A DNA stretch of 64,000 nt from Maylandia zebra (GCF_041146795.1 NC_135172.1:16627123-16691122), one strand, 5' to 3'. Shown: positions 10,906 to 21,916, counted from the stretch's first letter. Translations and numbers: made by a program. The notes: generated by a model from the letters alone, not told the origin.

Positions 10906-13269
10906 TTATAGATTGTTTGTATCGTCAATTTCAGGTGTTTCGATCGCTGTTCTCAGACTTTGCCAGAACGCTGGGATCTGATCTTCATCATCAGGCCACT
11001 CCAGGTACGTCCTGGAGTTCATCACTTTCCGCAGCCTGATGAACTTTTTGGGGATGTTATTTTTGTCAATGGGCTCCAGTAGAATCAGCACAACTGCGTC
11101 ATCGTTTTGATCAAACAATCTAAAATGGGTGTAGTCAAGCTCGTACTTGCACCACTCGCTTCTGACAAAGTTCTGGGAGAGGACGAAGAGCGTTCTGTGA
11201 CTCTTCTCTATAGCGTCCATGATGTTGTCTACGATCCATCCTCCGGGAACAAAGTCTCTCTTGTGGAGGCAGAGTCGGAGGGGCGGTTCCGACTGCTCCA
11301 GGGCCGGGATCAGATGCGCCTCCACCCAGCCGGAGTCCATTTCACTGTAGGACACAAAGGCATCGTACTGGAGCACTCCCTTCTTCAACTTTGGCTTTCT
11401 CTTTGCTTTTAGCCATGCCCAGGTCATCTTCATGTACCACACAACGCTGAACTTATAACACAGACCTACAATGAGCACACACAGCACCAGGATGCCTAAG
11501 CAGAGCAAAGAAATCGCTAAAGCTGTGTGGCACTCAAACACTGACAGCTTCACGTCTGACACTCTCTCCCCCCTCACTGCATCGGGAGAGTCACAGATGT
11601 AAGACTTTAAGTCATGTCTAACTACAGTTTTGTGGTTCATCAAGTCATTTGTCACGAAACCTACAAAGTCACATGAACAGACGTAAGGGTTGCCAGCAGC
11701 TTCCAGGACCCTCAGGCTCTGGTAATCATGCAGGTTTTTACTGCTGAATTTGGCCAAGTTGTTGTCTTGAATGGAGAGAACTGCGAGGCTGACATATAAA
11801 TGCCCATCTGGGAGATTTCCAAGCTTGTTGCCAGAGATGTACAGCTCTTTGAGAAGCGGCAACTCAATGCTAAAGACAGTCAGTTTATTTCTGGATAAAT
11901 CAAGGATCTGTAGGCTCTGTGGTAGGCAGGATGTCACCTCAGGAAGAGAAGTTGACGAAAGGTTTAAGAACTTGAGACTTGCTGGCCAGGAACAAGTCGA
12001 AGGCATGCTGTCAAATGAGTTTCTACTCATGTCGAGGTTTTCCAGCTTTTCTAGTCTAGTGAAGAGTTTGCTGTTGATTGAAGACAAAATATTTTTGCTG
12101 ATGTTGAGTGTGCGGAGATTTAGAAGGACATCCTCCTTTCCATAACACATCATTTCCATATGTGCCAAATCTCCGATTATGTTGTCACTGATGTCCAAAA
12201 CCTCCAGGTTTGTGAAATGAATAATGGATTGACAAGGAATGGCAAACAACATAGTGTTTATCATAGATGTCCTTCTTACTGGTTTCATCATACTGTTTAA
12301 GAAATTCAGGGCAGGAAATCTGTAGAATGAATGAATATCAATGTTTTTGAAGACGATGACATCCAAGCTGTTTAGGCTTATGTGATACAGACGGACTTCC
12401 TCTTCATTTTTGAAGATGTGAGAATCTTCAATGGCAAAAAAAGTCAGATCAGAGCCCGACAAAATATTCACAAGTTGTACACAAGCTGACACAGACATGT
12501 TCACATTTTTGAAACTAAGACCTGTAGCACCACGCTCGATGGCCACGTGAAGTGGGAACATTTGCAAACTTTTGTTAAACTGTGTGTCAGTGAATGTCAC
12601 TGTTGTGTTTGGATGAACAACGTCTAACAATATAGCTCGTACTACTGCTAAATCTCTGTGAAATACTCCATTGAGACTAAGTGTTACATGGCTAATGGGT
12701 CCAATTTGTCTCAGACTCCCTCTGTTAAACACTTGCAGATGATTTCCTTCAAAAACAAGTTCCTCAAGACCAAAAAGGCCAGAAAAATCCCTTTTACTGA
12801 CAGACTGAAGGAAAGGTCCTCCAAAATGGAGGGTCTTCAAGCTCCTCAGTGGCAGGAAAAGGTTTCCCTGACCAAGTGTTGAATATTTGTTTCCCAAAAG
12901 ATTCAAGTAGTGGAGAGAAGTCAGGTTCTGAAACCAACCAGAAGACAAAGTCTCCAACTGGTTTGAGGACAAGTCCAGTTTCTCCAAATGAGTCAGTGGG
13001 TGAAATGTGTCTTCATGGATGGTTTTGATCCTGTTGTTATTCACGAACAAAGCCCTCAAAGCGGCATATGAAAGAAAGTCATCTTTCGTTATCGTCTCCA
13101 GTGCGTTTAAAGAGAGATCGAGCTCAGTGATGAGTTTTGAAGCGGCTGCAGGGACTTCTCGAAGGTTTTGGCTCGAGCAGTCGCAGGATGTTTGTTCACA
13201 GTGGTGACACTGTTGACTGGTGAGCGCCGAGCACTGAGATACTAACAGGACAAACACGAGAAACTTCAT
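10906..13269 (-). CDS. tlr2: Toll-like receptor 2, copy A (full length)
   Basis: A pattern-recognition receptor for bacterial lipopeptides; in other vertebrates it pairs with TLR1/6-type receptors and signals through MyD88. The 787-residue product has a signal peptide (MKFLVFVLLVSQCSA), an LRRNT cysteine cluster, about 20 leucine-rich repeats, an LRRCT (NPYVCSCDFVGF), a membrane helix at about residues 582-605 and a TIR domain at about 634-778. TIR box 1 is YDAFVSYSE. The BB loop is RDFVPGGW with the key proline. Box 3 is the FW in PAFWQSL. LCLHKRDF and RTYLEWP favour TLR2 over TLR1. The start is set at the MKFL methionine because an intron acceptor (tgttttgcag) ends at 13289, making the 12 codons upstream of MKFL an artefact. 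A candidate 5' UTR exon lies at 13846 and above. Confidence 0.95.
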   Translation of the reverse strand: MKFLVFVLLVSQCSALTSQQCHHCEQTSCDCSSQNLREVPAAASKLITELDLSLNALETITKDDFLSYAALRALFVNNNRIKTIHEDTFHPLTHLEKLDLSSNQLETLSSGWFQNLTSLHYLNLLGNKYSTLGQGNLFLPLRSLKTLHFGGPFLQSVSKRDFSGLFGLEELVFEGNHLQVFNRGSLRQIGPISHVTLSLNGVFHRDLAVVRAILLDVVHPNTTVTFTDTQFNKSLQMFPLHVAIERGATGLSFKNVNMSVSACVQLVNILSGSDLTFFAIEDSHIFKNEEEVRLYHISLNSLDVIVFKNIDIHSFYRFPALNFLNSMMKPVRRTSMINTMLFAIPCQSIIHFTNLEVLDISDNIIGDLAHMEMMCYGKEDVLLNLRTLNISKNILSSINSKLFTRLEKLENLDMSRNSFDSMPSTCSWPASLKFLNLSSTSLPEVTSCLPQSLQILDLSRNKLTVFSIELPLLKELYISGNKLGNLPDGHLYVSLAVLSIQDNNLAKFSSKNLHDYQSLRVLEAAGNPYVCSCDFVGFVTNDLMNHKTVVRHDLKSYICDSPDAVRGERVSDVKLSVFECHTALAISLLCLGILVLCVLIVGLCYKFSVVWYMKMTWAWLKAKRKPKLKKGVLQYDAFVSYSEMDSGWVEAHLIPALEQSEPPLRLCLHKRDFVPGGWIVDNIMDAIEKSHRTLFVLSQNFVRSEWCKYELDYTHFRLFDQNDDAVVLILLEPIDKNNIPKKFIRLRKVMNSRTYLEWPDDEDQIPAFWQSLRTAIETPEIDDTNNL

Positions 13270-13845
13270 GACTTTTTCTCCTGAGTGCCTGCAAAACACA
13301 AACACAAAATCAAACTCAGAGCTTTTCTTTCAGGTGGGGAAATTACAGTTTGACCCACTGGCAGCAGTCGAGTGATCATTAAGAAAGACGCGTCTGCAGA
13401 AAAGACATCAGGGACCACAAACGTCTGAACCAAATTCACACAAACACAAATTCTTACTTTTCAGAGGAATAAAAGAACAGTATTATATACGCGTATGCCA
13501 GTAAATCATCACAATAACACAATGTACACAATATAATCTACAATCTTTAAATAATTGTCTAATAGTTGACACTTGACTTGCTTTTCATAGTGTGGAATTT
13601 GTCTTGATTGTTATAGAGTTCAGAATGTTTCACTGAAGTAGGAAAATCATGTGTGTCTTTAATTGCATATAAACAAAGAATTTAAAAATGGAATTGGAAA
13701 ATGTTCTTGAAAATGCATTCAAATTTAATGTTACTGATGTTATATTTAGTTTTTCAACATATCATTAAAACATAATAAATTCTCTGGTCAAAAAAACAAG
13801 CTTAACAGCTTTATGCCTGCACAGAACAAAATAATGAGAAAATAC

Positions 13846-13920
13846 CTTCATAAATGTCCCGTCTTGGTCACAGTTGAAATGTCTTACACTTCTTCTGAAC
13901 ATTCAGAACAACTTCTGAAG
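13846..13920 (-). other. tlr2: Candidate 5' UTR exon of tlr2 copy A
   Basis: The minus strand shows an exon end gaag followed by the donor gtatttt at 13845. Homologous positions in copy B (exon from 23480, donor gtgaggaac) and copy C (exon from 29744, donor gtgagtaag) also carry donors, which supports a shared non-coding first exon. The upper limit is a guess. About 80-140 bases further upstream an ETS/PU.1-like aggaagtgg is seen in copy A. Confidence 0.45.
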
Positions 13921-14880
13921 TGTCCTGTGCCACTTATATTGGTTGTGGCTTAACTATTTCCCCATGTCTGGCATACATCCTGCCATATTAGGAAGTGGTG
14001 ATACAGAAACAGAGTGGCAGTTTGTCTGCAGGGCTTTGGGATAAGAATAGGATAAATGGTTTCTCTGGTTTTACTGTTCAGTTGTCTGTAGAAAGCTTCC
14101 TCTATATGTTATTTGAATAAAATACATGTGCCTTCAAACGCCCAACAAAAATGTTTTTTGTTAAATATTCAAAAAGTAAAGCAAAAAAAAAGAAAAGGTG
14201 CATTTAAGTTTAAATCCTAAAAGATTAATTCCATGCCGTGTGAGAATGGGTGTGTACGCTATTGAAGAGTGTGGCTGTACTTGTCTGCACTTGTTTTGTC
14301 TGACTGGAGGAAAAAACAAAACAAGAAACTCCCTCCGTTGAACGGTTACAGTTATTTGACGGTCGCATTTGTGCTGCAATTAGCTGCTTTCAGTTTGTGA
14401 CGTTAGCTGAGTGAACGCTGACCCCAGCCTAGCAGTCAAGCTTTGCACTTCAACAGGTAGCAAAAGCAGGGATGAGCAGTCACACTGCAGGCTCCTTTTC
14501 TGCCTGTTTGTGTGTCTAAAGTAGAATCACTCAAAAGTGTCTTTGTGCTGGTTTTCATCTTTTCTTTGTGCTGTGAGCTTTGTTTTCACACCTAAATACT
14601 GAGAGAAAGATCATATGTTTGCCGTCATTAGCGCAGGGATTTGTGTTGGTGTGTAGGACTGCAACCTCGAGATTTATAATGTTAAATGCTCATTATGAGA
14701 CAGTGTGGTTGAGGTTATTTTACAGAGTAACATGAAAGTAATGTAATGAGTAGAATAACTAATTACTTTCTCCTGGGAGTTATTAAGCAATGTACTTTAT
14801 TACTCTGGCGGAGGTGCGGTCTATGGCTTCACTGCAGGGGAAACCAAATATCAACTCTGTTAATTATAATAAAAAGCTTT

Positions 14881-15032
14881 GTACGAGCATGCTGTGTCAT
14901 GATAGGCTGTGTGGCAGGCAGGAAAAAAGGACCTGAAATGCAGGACTCTCAAAGACGGGACTGGAACTCAAAATGCAGCTTTACTGCTGGAAAAATCTCC
15001 TCATAAATAAAACTCACAAAAATAACACAAAG
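14881..15032. repeat. Left copy of a 152-bp direct repeat flanking a hAT element
   Basis: The sequence from gtacgagcatgctgtgtcat to aataacacaaag is, base for base as I read it, the same as 16896-17047. It ends exactly at the hAT left end (15033); the right copy starts exactly after the hAT right end (16895). It consists of 14 bases of outer sequence plus the first 138 bases of the TGTCA element. Confidence 0.9.
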
Positions 15033-16895
15033 TAGTGATGGCCCGCTTGAAGCTGACGCTCCGGAGCGTGTGTCGAAAAAAACAACACACTGGTTCAGAA
15101 GCACTGTGTCGAGGCTTGCTTCGTTTGGCAAAAGTCACGTGACCAGTGACGTCCGAAGCTTCATTACGCACGTAACTGCTTCGGTACCTGATTCAAACGG
15201 ATATAAGGAAGTGAATCATCCACGGGATTCGTGGAGTGTGTTGATGGTGACAGATAGCGACGAGGTGATCATTCCACTGACAGATATGGAGCCAGCGAGG
15301 AAGAGAGGACGTTCTGGCGTGTGGAAATATTTTGAGTTGATTTTGCTCAATTCATTTTATCTGCCGAAGTGAAAAACTTGAAATGTCCAAAATCATGTTT
15401 TCATAATGGAAATATCATTACAGCATATGACTTTAGGAACACTTCCATGTGAATTAAAGCTAATGAAGACTACAAAAATGTATTTGACACTATACGTACA
15501 TTACATTGCTACACAGTTTAGAAAATCATTTTGTTTATTGTTTTTAGGTGATAGTCTGCAGGACCCAGGAATACCTGCATATCTACCAACTTGCAGTGTA
15601 GTTCCTGCACTCCACAGCCTCTTCTGTTCCATGCAAGTGGATTTTCTCCAGGGCAGGAGAAACTATTTCTAAGAAAAGAAACAGACTCAGCCAGCGCACA
15701 GTAACACTAATCCTCTTTTTAAATGTAAATAACAAAAGGGCTACCTGACATTGATCATGTTTTTACTTTGCAAGTTCTTGATTAGGGGTGGGTTTTGATT
15801 ATCGCTTTTCTGATTACAATCCATGCTAAATTGAATAAAGTGATATTGATTCATTAAAATCCCGTGTCGATTTGTAAATTAACGTTATTATGCCTGAAAC
15901 GCCAGCATCTCAGGTTAAACCTCACAACATGTCGTCAAACACCATGCAGCTAAAACAGTAACTGGGAGCAGGTTTACGGATTCTGCATACAAACGTAAAC
16001 ACAGAGCGCGGACCCGACGCGTCAGAATCAGATTTTGGTGTGTCGTCGGGTCCGCGCTGTGTTTGCCTCTTTTTTTTTCGCTGGCTTCTGCAGCTGCAGG
16101 TTTCATAACTCTCTGTTTACATCTCTAATTAAGTCTCACATGTGTCAGCTTTCTTTTAATAGATACGAAATTATGGATATATACTGTTAAATGATCAGAC
16201 TTGTAATATTTCTGACTGAGGCAAAACTTTCCAGATTCCAATCAAATTGAATCGGATCCTGTATCGAATCAAAATGATTCTACAAATCAGTGACGATGCA
16301 GCCGTACTCAGCTCCCTAAGCATTTTCCCTTTCCAGTTCACAATCAATCCCACCCCTAGGTCAAAAATATGTATAGGAATTGGCCTAATCTAATATTTTG
16401 TATGAACCTGTCCAGCTGTCCAGTGATTAAACGACAAGTAGATGGAGGCAGGACTTCACAGCAGGGGCATACTCCATAATGTGCTGTGCATTCTCATATG
16501 TATATTATATATATTGCTCACTTATTGTATTTACCAACATCAAGGAGTTATGAGCAAAGAAAGGCCACACCATAGTGCATGTTTAAATAGGGAAAGTTTA
16601 TTGATCAAAATGTATTACGCAAATACGCATTACATTTTTTTCAGCCCCCAATCGAGAAAACAAAACCAATTACATGTTCAAAGCAACGGAACGGTGGCCC
16701 AATATCAGAGAGAACTCCACTCTTGAGTGAGCAGTGATAATTGAGCAGTCCGTTTTATTTTGCAGATTCAAGCTGCTCTTCAAAATTTTCACCACCAGAT
16801 GTCACCGGAGAGGACTGTGTTGAAAAGCTTCGAGTAATGAACCGTTTTTCAATACAAGCTTCAGTGCTTCGGAAAGCTTCATTTGGCCATCACTA
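15033..16895 (+). mobile_element. hAT-type transposon, internally deleted
   Basis: The terminal inverted repeats are tagtgatggcc at the left and ggccatcacta at the right. Two transposase remnants are readable on the plus strand. Near 15286 is MEPARKRGRSGVWKYFE, the start of a BED zinc-finger region. Near 15590-15705 is a decayed stretch resembling the C-terminal hAT dimerisation domain, followed by an SKKRNRLSQRT-like run in another frame. The core catalytic region is missing, so the element is non-autonomous. It also carries a second element at 15783-16358. No 8-base target duplication is visible; a 152-base one is present instead. Confidence 0.8.
15783..16358. mobile_element. hAT-like MITE with GC-rich internal palindrome
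   Basis: The ends are taggggtgggttttgatt and the inverse of aatcaatcccacccct. The centre (15997-16064) is a palindrome around aaacacagagcgcggaccc and gggtccgcgctgtgttt. It has no coding capacity, and I could not see a matching 8-base target duplication. A partial relative in the opposite orientation lies at about 32870-33310. Confidence 0.7.
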
Positions 16896-16909
16896 GTACG
16901 AGCATGCTG

Positions 16910-17426
16910 TGTCATGATAGGCTGTGTGGCAGGCAGGAAAAAAGGACCTGAAATGCAGGACTCTCAAAGACGGGACTGGAACTCAAAATGCAGCTTTACT
17001 GCTGGAAAAATCTCCTCATAAATAAAACTCACAAAAATAACACAAAGCTCTGAACAGAGAAACTAAACAGGAGTACAAGACAAACACACAGCTTACTGAG
17101 GGTAGGAAACATTAACGACGCAACAGAGAACAAAGGAAAACACAGGGCTTATATACACAGTGGAGTAATCAGGGAATAGGAAACAGGAGGGAGACACAGC
17201 TGGGAGAAATTAGGGCTAACGAGACAGGGGGAAGTAAACCTGAATACACTGACATAGGACTGAGACTAACAAAATAAAACAGGAAACGAGAAACAAATCA
17301 CAAAGACGCAAACTTGACACTGAACTAAACCTAGAAGAATAATCAAAACAGCACAGCTAAAGAATCAAACCATAAATCATAATACAGAAAAATACCAAAA
17401 CACAAGAAACTGAAAATGCCGTGACA
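16910..17426. mobile_element. MITE-like element with TGTCA ends
   Basis: It starts tgtcatgataggctg and ends atgccgtgaca, giving short imperfect inverted termini. It has no open frame. Its first 138 bases are repeated at 14895-15032 on the other side of the hAT insertion. Family assignment is uncertain. Confidence 0.5.
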
Positions 17427-17954
17427 TGTTGAGTGTGTTAGGTAGTGACTGGGGTGGCTATTGTTACTTTTTAAGAAAAGTCTGGTGTATAATATGTGTA
17501 ATAATTACTTTTTTGAGTAACAACCCCAACATTGATCACAACAAAAGAGGAAATATATGCAGCATGCAATTCATTTGCATTACTGTAATGCCTGTGATAC
17601 GCTGCTTAGCATGTTAAAGTGATGGTGGTCACTCTTGAAGTGGAGCCAATGAGAATGCGATGAAGGTCCATACGAGAATCGATAAGAAATTGAATCGATA
17701 ATTGATGTTAATAATGGAATTGGAATCGCTAAATTCTGTGATTCAGCTAAATCAGCTAAATTGAGAACATATATTCTGCCACCTGGCTGGCCTGCAGGGT
17801 TGCTCCACCTATGCCCAGCCAGCCCCCAGGACTGCTCTACCTCGGCTGCTAAGATTCCCTCACAGGTGGCATAATCCACCCATCTTTGTCTCCCTTTGGT
17901 GCTGGATTTTCCTTCATGGAAAAAAAAAGACAAAACACTCGTTCTTAACTTTTG

Positions 17955-19105
17955 TTTTGACTGTGAAAGTGTACGCAGGGACCAAGTATGCCCTACCTCT
18001 CCTCACAACTGCTTTTGAACTGCTTCAAGGTGAGACTATCTTTACTAAACTGGAAGTCTGTAACACTTATCATCACCTGGTCAGAATTAAGGTAGGAGAC
18101 GAATGGAGAACAACATTCAACACCCTTTTGGACATTTTGAGTATCTGGTTATGCCAATTTGTTTGACCAATGCCCCTGCAGTGTTTCAGGCCCCGATCAA
18201 CGATGTGCTACGAGATTTCAATAATCACTTTGTGTTTGTGTATCTAGATGATATCCTGATCTTCTCTAAGTCTCTCCAGGAGCACTAGAAACATGTGCGT
18301 CTGGTCCTCCAGCTCTTCTCGAAAAACTGTTCCTATATGACAGGAGAAAAATGTGTTTCTGTTAGTGCTGTCAGCGTTAATCTTGTTTAAATTATGTTAA
18401 TGCCATAACCGCATTAATGCGGTAAATCTCCGTTAGCAAGTTAACGGAGATTCACCCCGTGCGTGGGGCTGCGCGGCGTCAACGCGTTAGAACCGCGATA
18501 ATTCGCTAACGGAGATTTGCTGCGTTAAAGCGGTTATGGCATTAACATCATTTTAACGGGATTAATGCTGACAGCACTAGTTTCTGTGTCTCTTTTGGGA
18601 TTCATTGTGGGAAGAGAGCAACTGCAAGCAGACCCTGTAAAAGTAAAGGCCGTGGTCGACTGGCCCGTACCCTCAGACAGGAGACATCTGAAAAGGTTTC
18701 TGGGTTTTACAAGCTTCTATTAGAGGTTTATTCGTGGTTTCAATGGAGTTGCGTCGCTACTAATCAGTTTAACCTCTCACAAGCACCCTTTTCAGTGGAA
18801 CTCTGCAGACAGATTCAGACAGCTCTCCACTATATCCACATTCTCACTCAACCTGACTGAAGTAAACAGTTCCTAGTGGAAGAGGACACCTCAGATTCAG
18901 GTGTGGGAGCAGTCCTCACCCAACAAGACATGGAAATATTCGTCCATGTGGTTTTTTTCCCCCTCATTACCTCTCGCCTGCAGAGAGAAACTACAACTTT
19001 GGAGGTTTCATAGTCTGGACCAATCACAAGACTCTCGCATATACTAATGGACAGACTGAGCATGCTAACAAAGAGGTGGAAGTTGCTTTGGTGCATCATC
19101 TCTTC
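17955..19105 (+). mobile_element. Ty3/gypsy-type retrotransposon pol remnant
   Basis: On the plus strand, pieces of reverse transcriptase are readable, including the YLDD catalytic box at about 18241-18252. RNase H-like sequence follows (about 18880-19010) and then a short integrase-like piece with NGQTEHANKEVE near 19047. Frameshifts, a stop straight after the QEH following YLDD and missing segments show it is dead. No LTRs were recognised. A small hAT MITE interrupts it at 18363-18579. Confidence 0.85.
18363..18579. mobile_element. Palindromic hAT MITE with 8-bp target duplication
   Basis: The termini tagtgctgtcagcgttaat and attaatgctgacagcacta are near-perfect inverses, and much of the 217-base element folds on itself around ccgcattaatgcgg and taacggagatt. 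It is flanked by the exact 8-base repeat gtttctgt (18355-18362 and 18580-18587). It sits inside the gypsy remnant and so is younger than it. Confidence 0.92.
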
Positions 19106-19552
19106 TAGGAAATTAAAGAGGAGTAGAAAACAAAAAAAAGGAAAAAACTGAGCAATTCCAGACAGGATTATATTTTCTTTTAAACAAAATTTAATACAGA
19201 TGGATAAGTGAGTACTTTATTGCACCAACCCAAATTGTGTACAAAGAGCTAAACTTTTTATTCAGTCATCAAATTCCTTTTTTAGCACATTTATATGGCG
19301 AGTCAAACAGGAGGACTTTCAAATATTTTTAGAATTGCAAATTCAGATTAACAAAATCTCCAAAATTACTGTTTTAATGGTTAATTGTAGGGATTAATTG
19401 AAGAAAGTAAATATTTAAAAAAAATTATATAAATTTTATTATATTTGCTTATAATAATACCTGCTTTCAGAGTAAAGTTGGGGACATTTTAGCTTTTAGA
19501 AAATGTCAATATAAAAGTGAGTGTATATTCAAAATGTGAAATATAAGTGCTT

Positions 19553-21916
19553 TTATAGATTGTTTGTATCGTCAATTTCAGGTGTTTCGATCGCTGTTCT
19601 CAGACTTTGCCAGAACGCTGGGATCTGATCTTCATCATCAGGCCACTCCAGGTACGTCCTGGAGTTCATCACTTTCCGCAGCCTGATGAACTTTTTGGGG
19701 ATGTTATTTTTGTCAATGGGCTCCAGTAGAATCAGCACAACTGCGTCATCGTTTTGATCAAACAATCTAAAATGGGTGTAGTCAAGCTCGTACTTGCACC
19801 ACTCGCTTCTGACAAAGTTCTGGGAGAGGACGAAGAGCGTTCTGTGACTCTTCTCTATAGCGTCCATGATGTTGTCTACGATCCATCCTCCGGGAACAAA
19901 GTCTCTCTTGTGGAGGCAGAGTCGGAGGGGCGGTTCCGACTGCTCCAGGGCCGGGATCAGATGCGCCTCCACCCAGCCGGAGTCCATTTCACTGTAGGAC
20001 ACAAAGGCATCGTACTGGAGCACTCCCTTCTTCAACTTTGGCTTTCTCTTTGCTTTTAGCCATGCCCAGGTCATCTTCATATACCACACAACGCTGAACT
20101 TATAACACAGACCTGCAATGAGCACACACAGCACCAGGATGCCTAAGCAGAGCAAAGAAATCGCTAAAGCTGTGTGGCACTCAAACACTGACAGCTTCAC
20201 GTCTGACACTCTCTCCCCCCTCACTGCATCGGGAGAGTCACAGATGTAAGACTTTAAGTCATGTCTAACTACAGTTTTGTGGTTCATCAAGTCATTTGTC
20301 ACGAAACCTACAAAGTCACATGAACAGACGTAAGGGTTGCCAGCAGCTTCCAGGACCCTCAGGCTCTGGTAATCATGCAGGTTTTTACTGCTGAATTTGG
20401 CCAAGTTGTTGTCTTGAATGGAGAGAACTGCGAGGCTGACATATAAATGCCCATCTGGGAGATTTCCAAGCTTGTTGCCAGAGATGTACAGCTCTTTGAG
20501 AAGCGGCAACTCAATGCTAAAGACAGTCAGTTTATTTCTGGATAAATCAAGGATCTGTAGGCTCTGTGGTAGGCAGGATGTCACCTCAGGAAGAGAAGTT
20601 GACGAAAGGTTTAAGAACTTGAGACTTGCTGGCCAGGAACAAGTCGAAGGCATGCTGTCAAATGAGTTTCTACTCATGTCGAGGTTTTCCAGCTTTTCTA
20701 GTCTAGTGAAGAGTTTGCTGTTGATTAAAAACAAACGATTTCTGCTGATGTTGAGTGTGCGGAGATTTAGAAGGACATCCTCCTTTCCATAACACATCAT
20801 TTCCATAAATGCACGATCTGCGACTGTGTTGTCACTGATGTCCAAAAACTCCAGGTTTGTGAAATGAATAGTGGATTGGCAGGGAATGACAAACACCTTG
20901 GAGTTTATCACAGATGCCCTTCTTACTACAGTCAGCATATTTTGCATAAAACTGAGTTCAGGAACACGGTAGAACCAAACAATATCAATGTTTCTGAGAA
21001 AAATGACCTCCAAGCCTTTCAGGTTTATGTCAACAAGAAAGACTTCCTCTTCATCTTCAAAGAACTGAGAATCTTCAATGGCAAAAAAAGTCAGATCAGA
21101 GCCCGACAAAATATTCACAAGTTGTACACAAGCTGACACAGACATGTTCACATTTTTGAAACTAAGACCTGTAGCACCACGCTCGATGGCCACGTGAAGT
21201 GGGAACATTTGCAAACTATTTTCAAACTGTGTGTCAGTGAATGTCACTGTTGTGTTTGGATGAACAACGTCTAACAATATAGCTCGTACTACTGCTAAAT
21301 CTCTGTGAAATACTCCATTGAGACTAAGTGTTACATGGCTAATGGGTCCAATTTGTCTCAGACTCCCTCTGTTAAACACTTGCAGATGATTTCCTTCAAA
21401 AACAAGTTCCTCAAGACCAAAAAGGCCAGAAAAATCCCTTTTACTGACAGACTGAAGGAAAGGTCCTCCAAAATGGAGGGTCTTCAAGCTCCTCAGTGGC
21501 AGGAAAAGGTTTCCCTGACCAAGTGTTGAATATTTGTTTCCCAAAAGATTCAAGTAGTGGAGAGAAGTCAGGTTCTGAAACCAACCAGAAGACAAAGTCT
21601 CCAACTGGTTTGAGGACAAGTCCAGTTTCTCCAAATGAGTCAGTGGGTGAAATGCGTCTTCATGGATGGTTTTGATCCTGTTGTTATTCACGAACAAAGC
21701 CCTCAAAGCGGCATATGAAAGAAAGTCATCTTTCATTATCGTCTCCAGTGCGTTTAAAGAGAGATCGAGCTCAGTGATGAGTTTTGAAGCGGCTGCAGGG
21801 ACTTCTCGAAGGTTTTGGCTCGAGCAGTCGCAGGATGTTTGTTCACAGTGGTGACACTGTTGACTGGTGAGCGCCGAGCACTGAGATACTAACAGGACAA
21901 ACACGAGAAACTTCAT
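19553..21916 (-). CDS. tlr2: Toll-like receptor 2, copy B (full length)
   Basis: A 787-residue protein with the same architecture as copy A: signal peptide, leucine-rich repeats, LRRCT, membrane helix and a complete TIR domain with the BB-loop proline in RDFVPGGW. The TIR domain is identical to copy A in amino acids. Outside residues 284-397 only a few substitutions occur (for example ITKDD to IMKDD and HEDT to HEDA). Inside that block the copies differ heavily: SQFFEDEEEVFLVDIN here versus SHIFKNEEEVRLYHIS in A. It should be a working receptor, perhaps with altered ligand preference. The intron acceptor is at 21936, and the likely 5' UTR exon begins at 23480. Confidence 0.95.
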   Translation of the reverse strand: MKFLVFVLLVSQCSALTSQQCHHCEQTSCDCSSQNLREVPAAASKLITELDLSLNALETIMKDDFLSYAALRALFVNNNRIKTIHEDAFHPLTHLEKLDLSSNQLETLSSGWFQNLTSLHYLNLLGNKYSTLGQGNLFLPLRSLKTLHFGGPFLQSVSKRDFSGLFGLEELVFEGNHLQVFNRGSLRQIGPISHVTLSLNGVFHRDLAVVRAILLDVVHPNTTVTFTDTQFENSLQMFPLHVAIERGATGLSFKNVNMSVSACVQLVNILSGSDLTFFAIEDSQFFEDEEEVFLVDINLKGLEVIFLRNIDIVWFYRVPELSFMQNMLTVVRRASVINSKVFVIPCQSTIHFTNLEFLDISDNTVADRAFMEMMCYGKEDVLLNLRTLNISRNRLFLINSKLFTRLEKLENLDMSRNSFDSMPSTCSWPASLKFLNLSSTSLPEVTSCLPQSLQILDLSRNKLTVFSIELPLLKELYISGNKLGNLPDGHLYVSLAVLSIQDNNLAKFSSKNLHDYQSLRVLEAAGNPYVCSCDFVGFVTNDLMNHKTVVRHDLKSYICDSPDAVRGERVSDVKLSVFECHTALAISLLCLGILVLCVLIAGLCYKFSVVWYMKMTWAWLKAKRKPKLKKGVLQYDAFVSYSEMDSGWVEAHLIPALEQSEPPLRLCLHKRDFVPGGWIVDNIMDAIEKSHRTLFVLSQNFVRSEWCKYELDYTHFRLFDQNDDAVVLILLEPIDKNNIPKKFIRLRKVMNSRTYLEWPDDEDQIPAFWQSLRTAIETPEIDDTNNL

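Larger units (their letters stand above)
10330..14320. repeat. tlr2 tandem duplication unit A
   Basis: The segment shares similarity with units B and C outside the coding region. In the 3' flank, aattatgaccagtaaaagac here matches cattatgacctgtaatagac near 25207. In the upstream flank, the stretch at 14120-14290 (gttaaatattcaaaaagtaa onward) matches 23760-23885. Boundaries are approximate because flank similarity fades. Confidence 0.7.
14700..17545. mobile_element. Nested transposon cluster, outer degenerate repeat
   Basis: Both flanks look like one old teleost repeat: the left flank has gagtagaataactaattac, and the right flank has gtaataattacttttttgag followed by aacaaccccaac. I read them as one degraded element (hAT-like, low certainty) later split by the insertions listed separately at 14881-17426. 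Four layers of nesting can be inferred. Limits are approximate. Confidence 0.45.

Noticed and set aside
11107..12882. Plus-strand open frames of 74-124 codons over tlr2 copy A, repeated over copies B and C
   Set aside because: They are antisense shadows of leucine-rich-repeat and TIR coding sequence. They recur only because the genes are duplicated and they match no domain.
13270..13305. Upstream in-frame methionine giving a 799-residue TLR2
   Set aside because: The 12 extra codons cross an intron acceptor (tttgcag), so they are partly intronic; MKFL begins a proper signal peptide.
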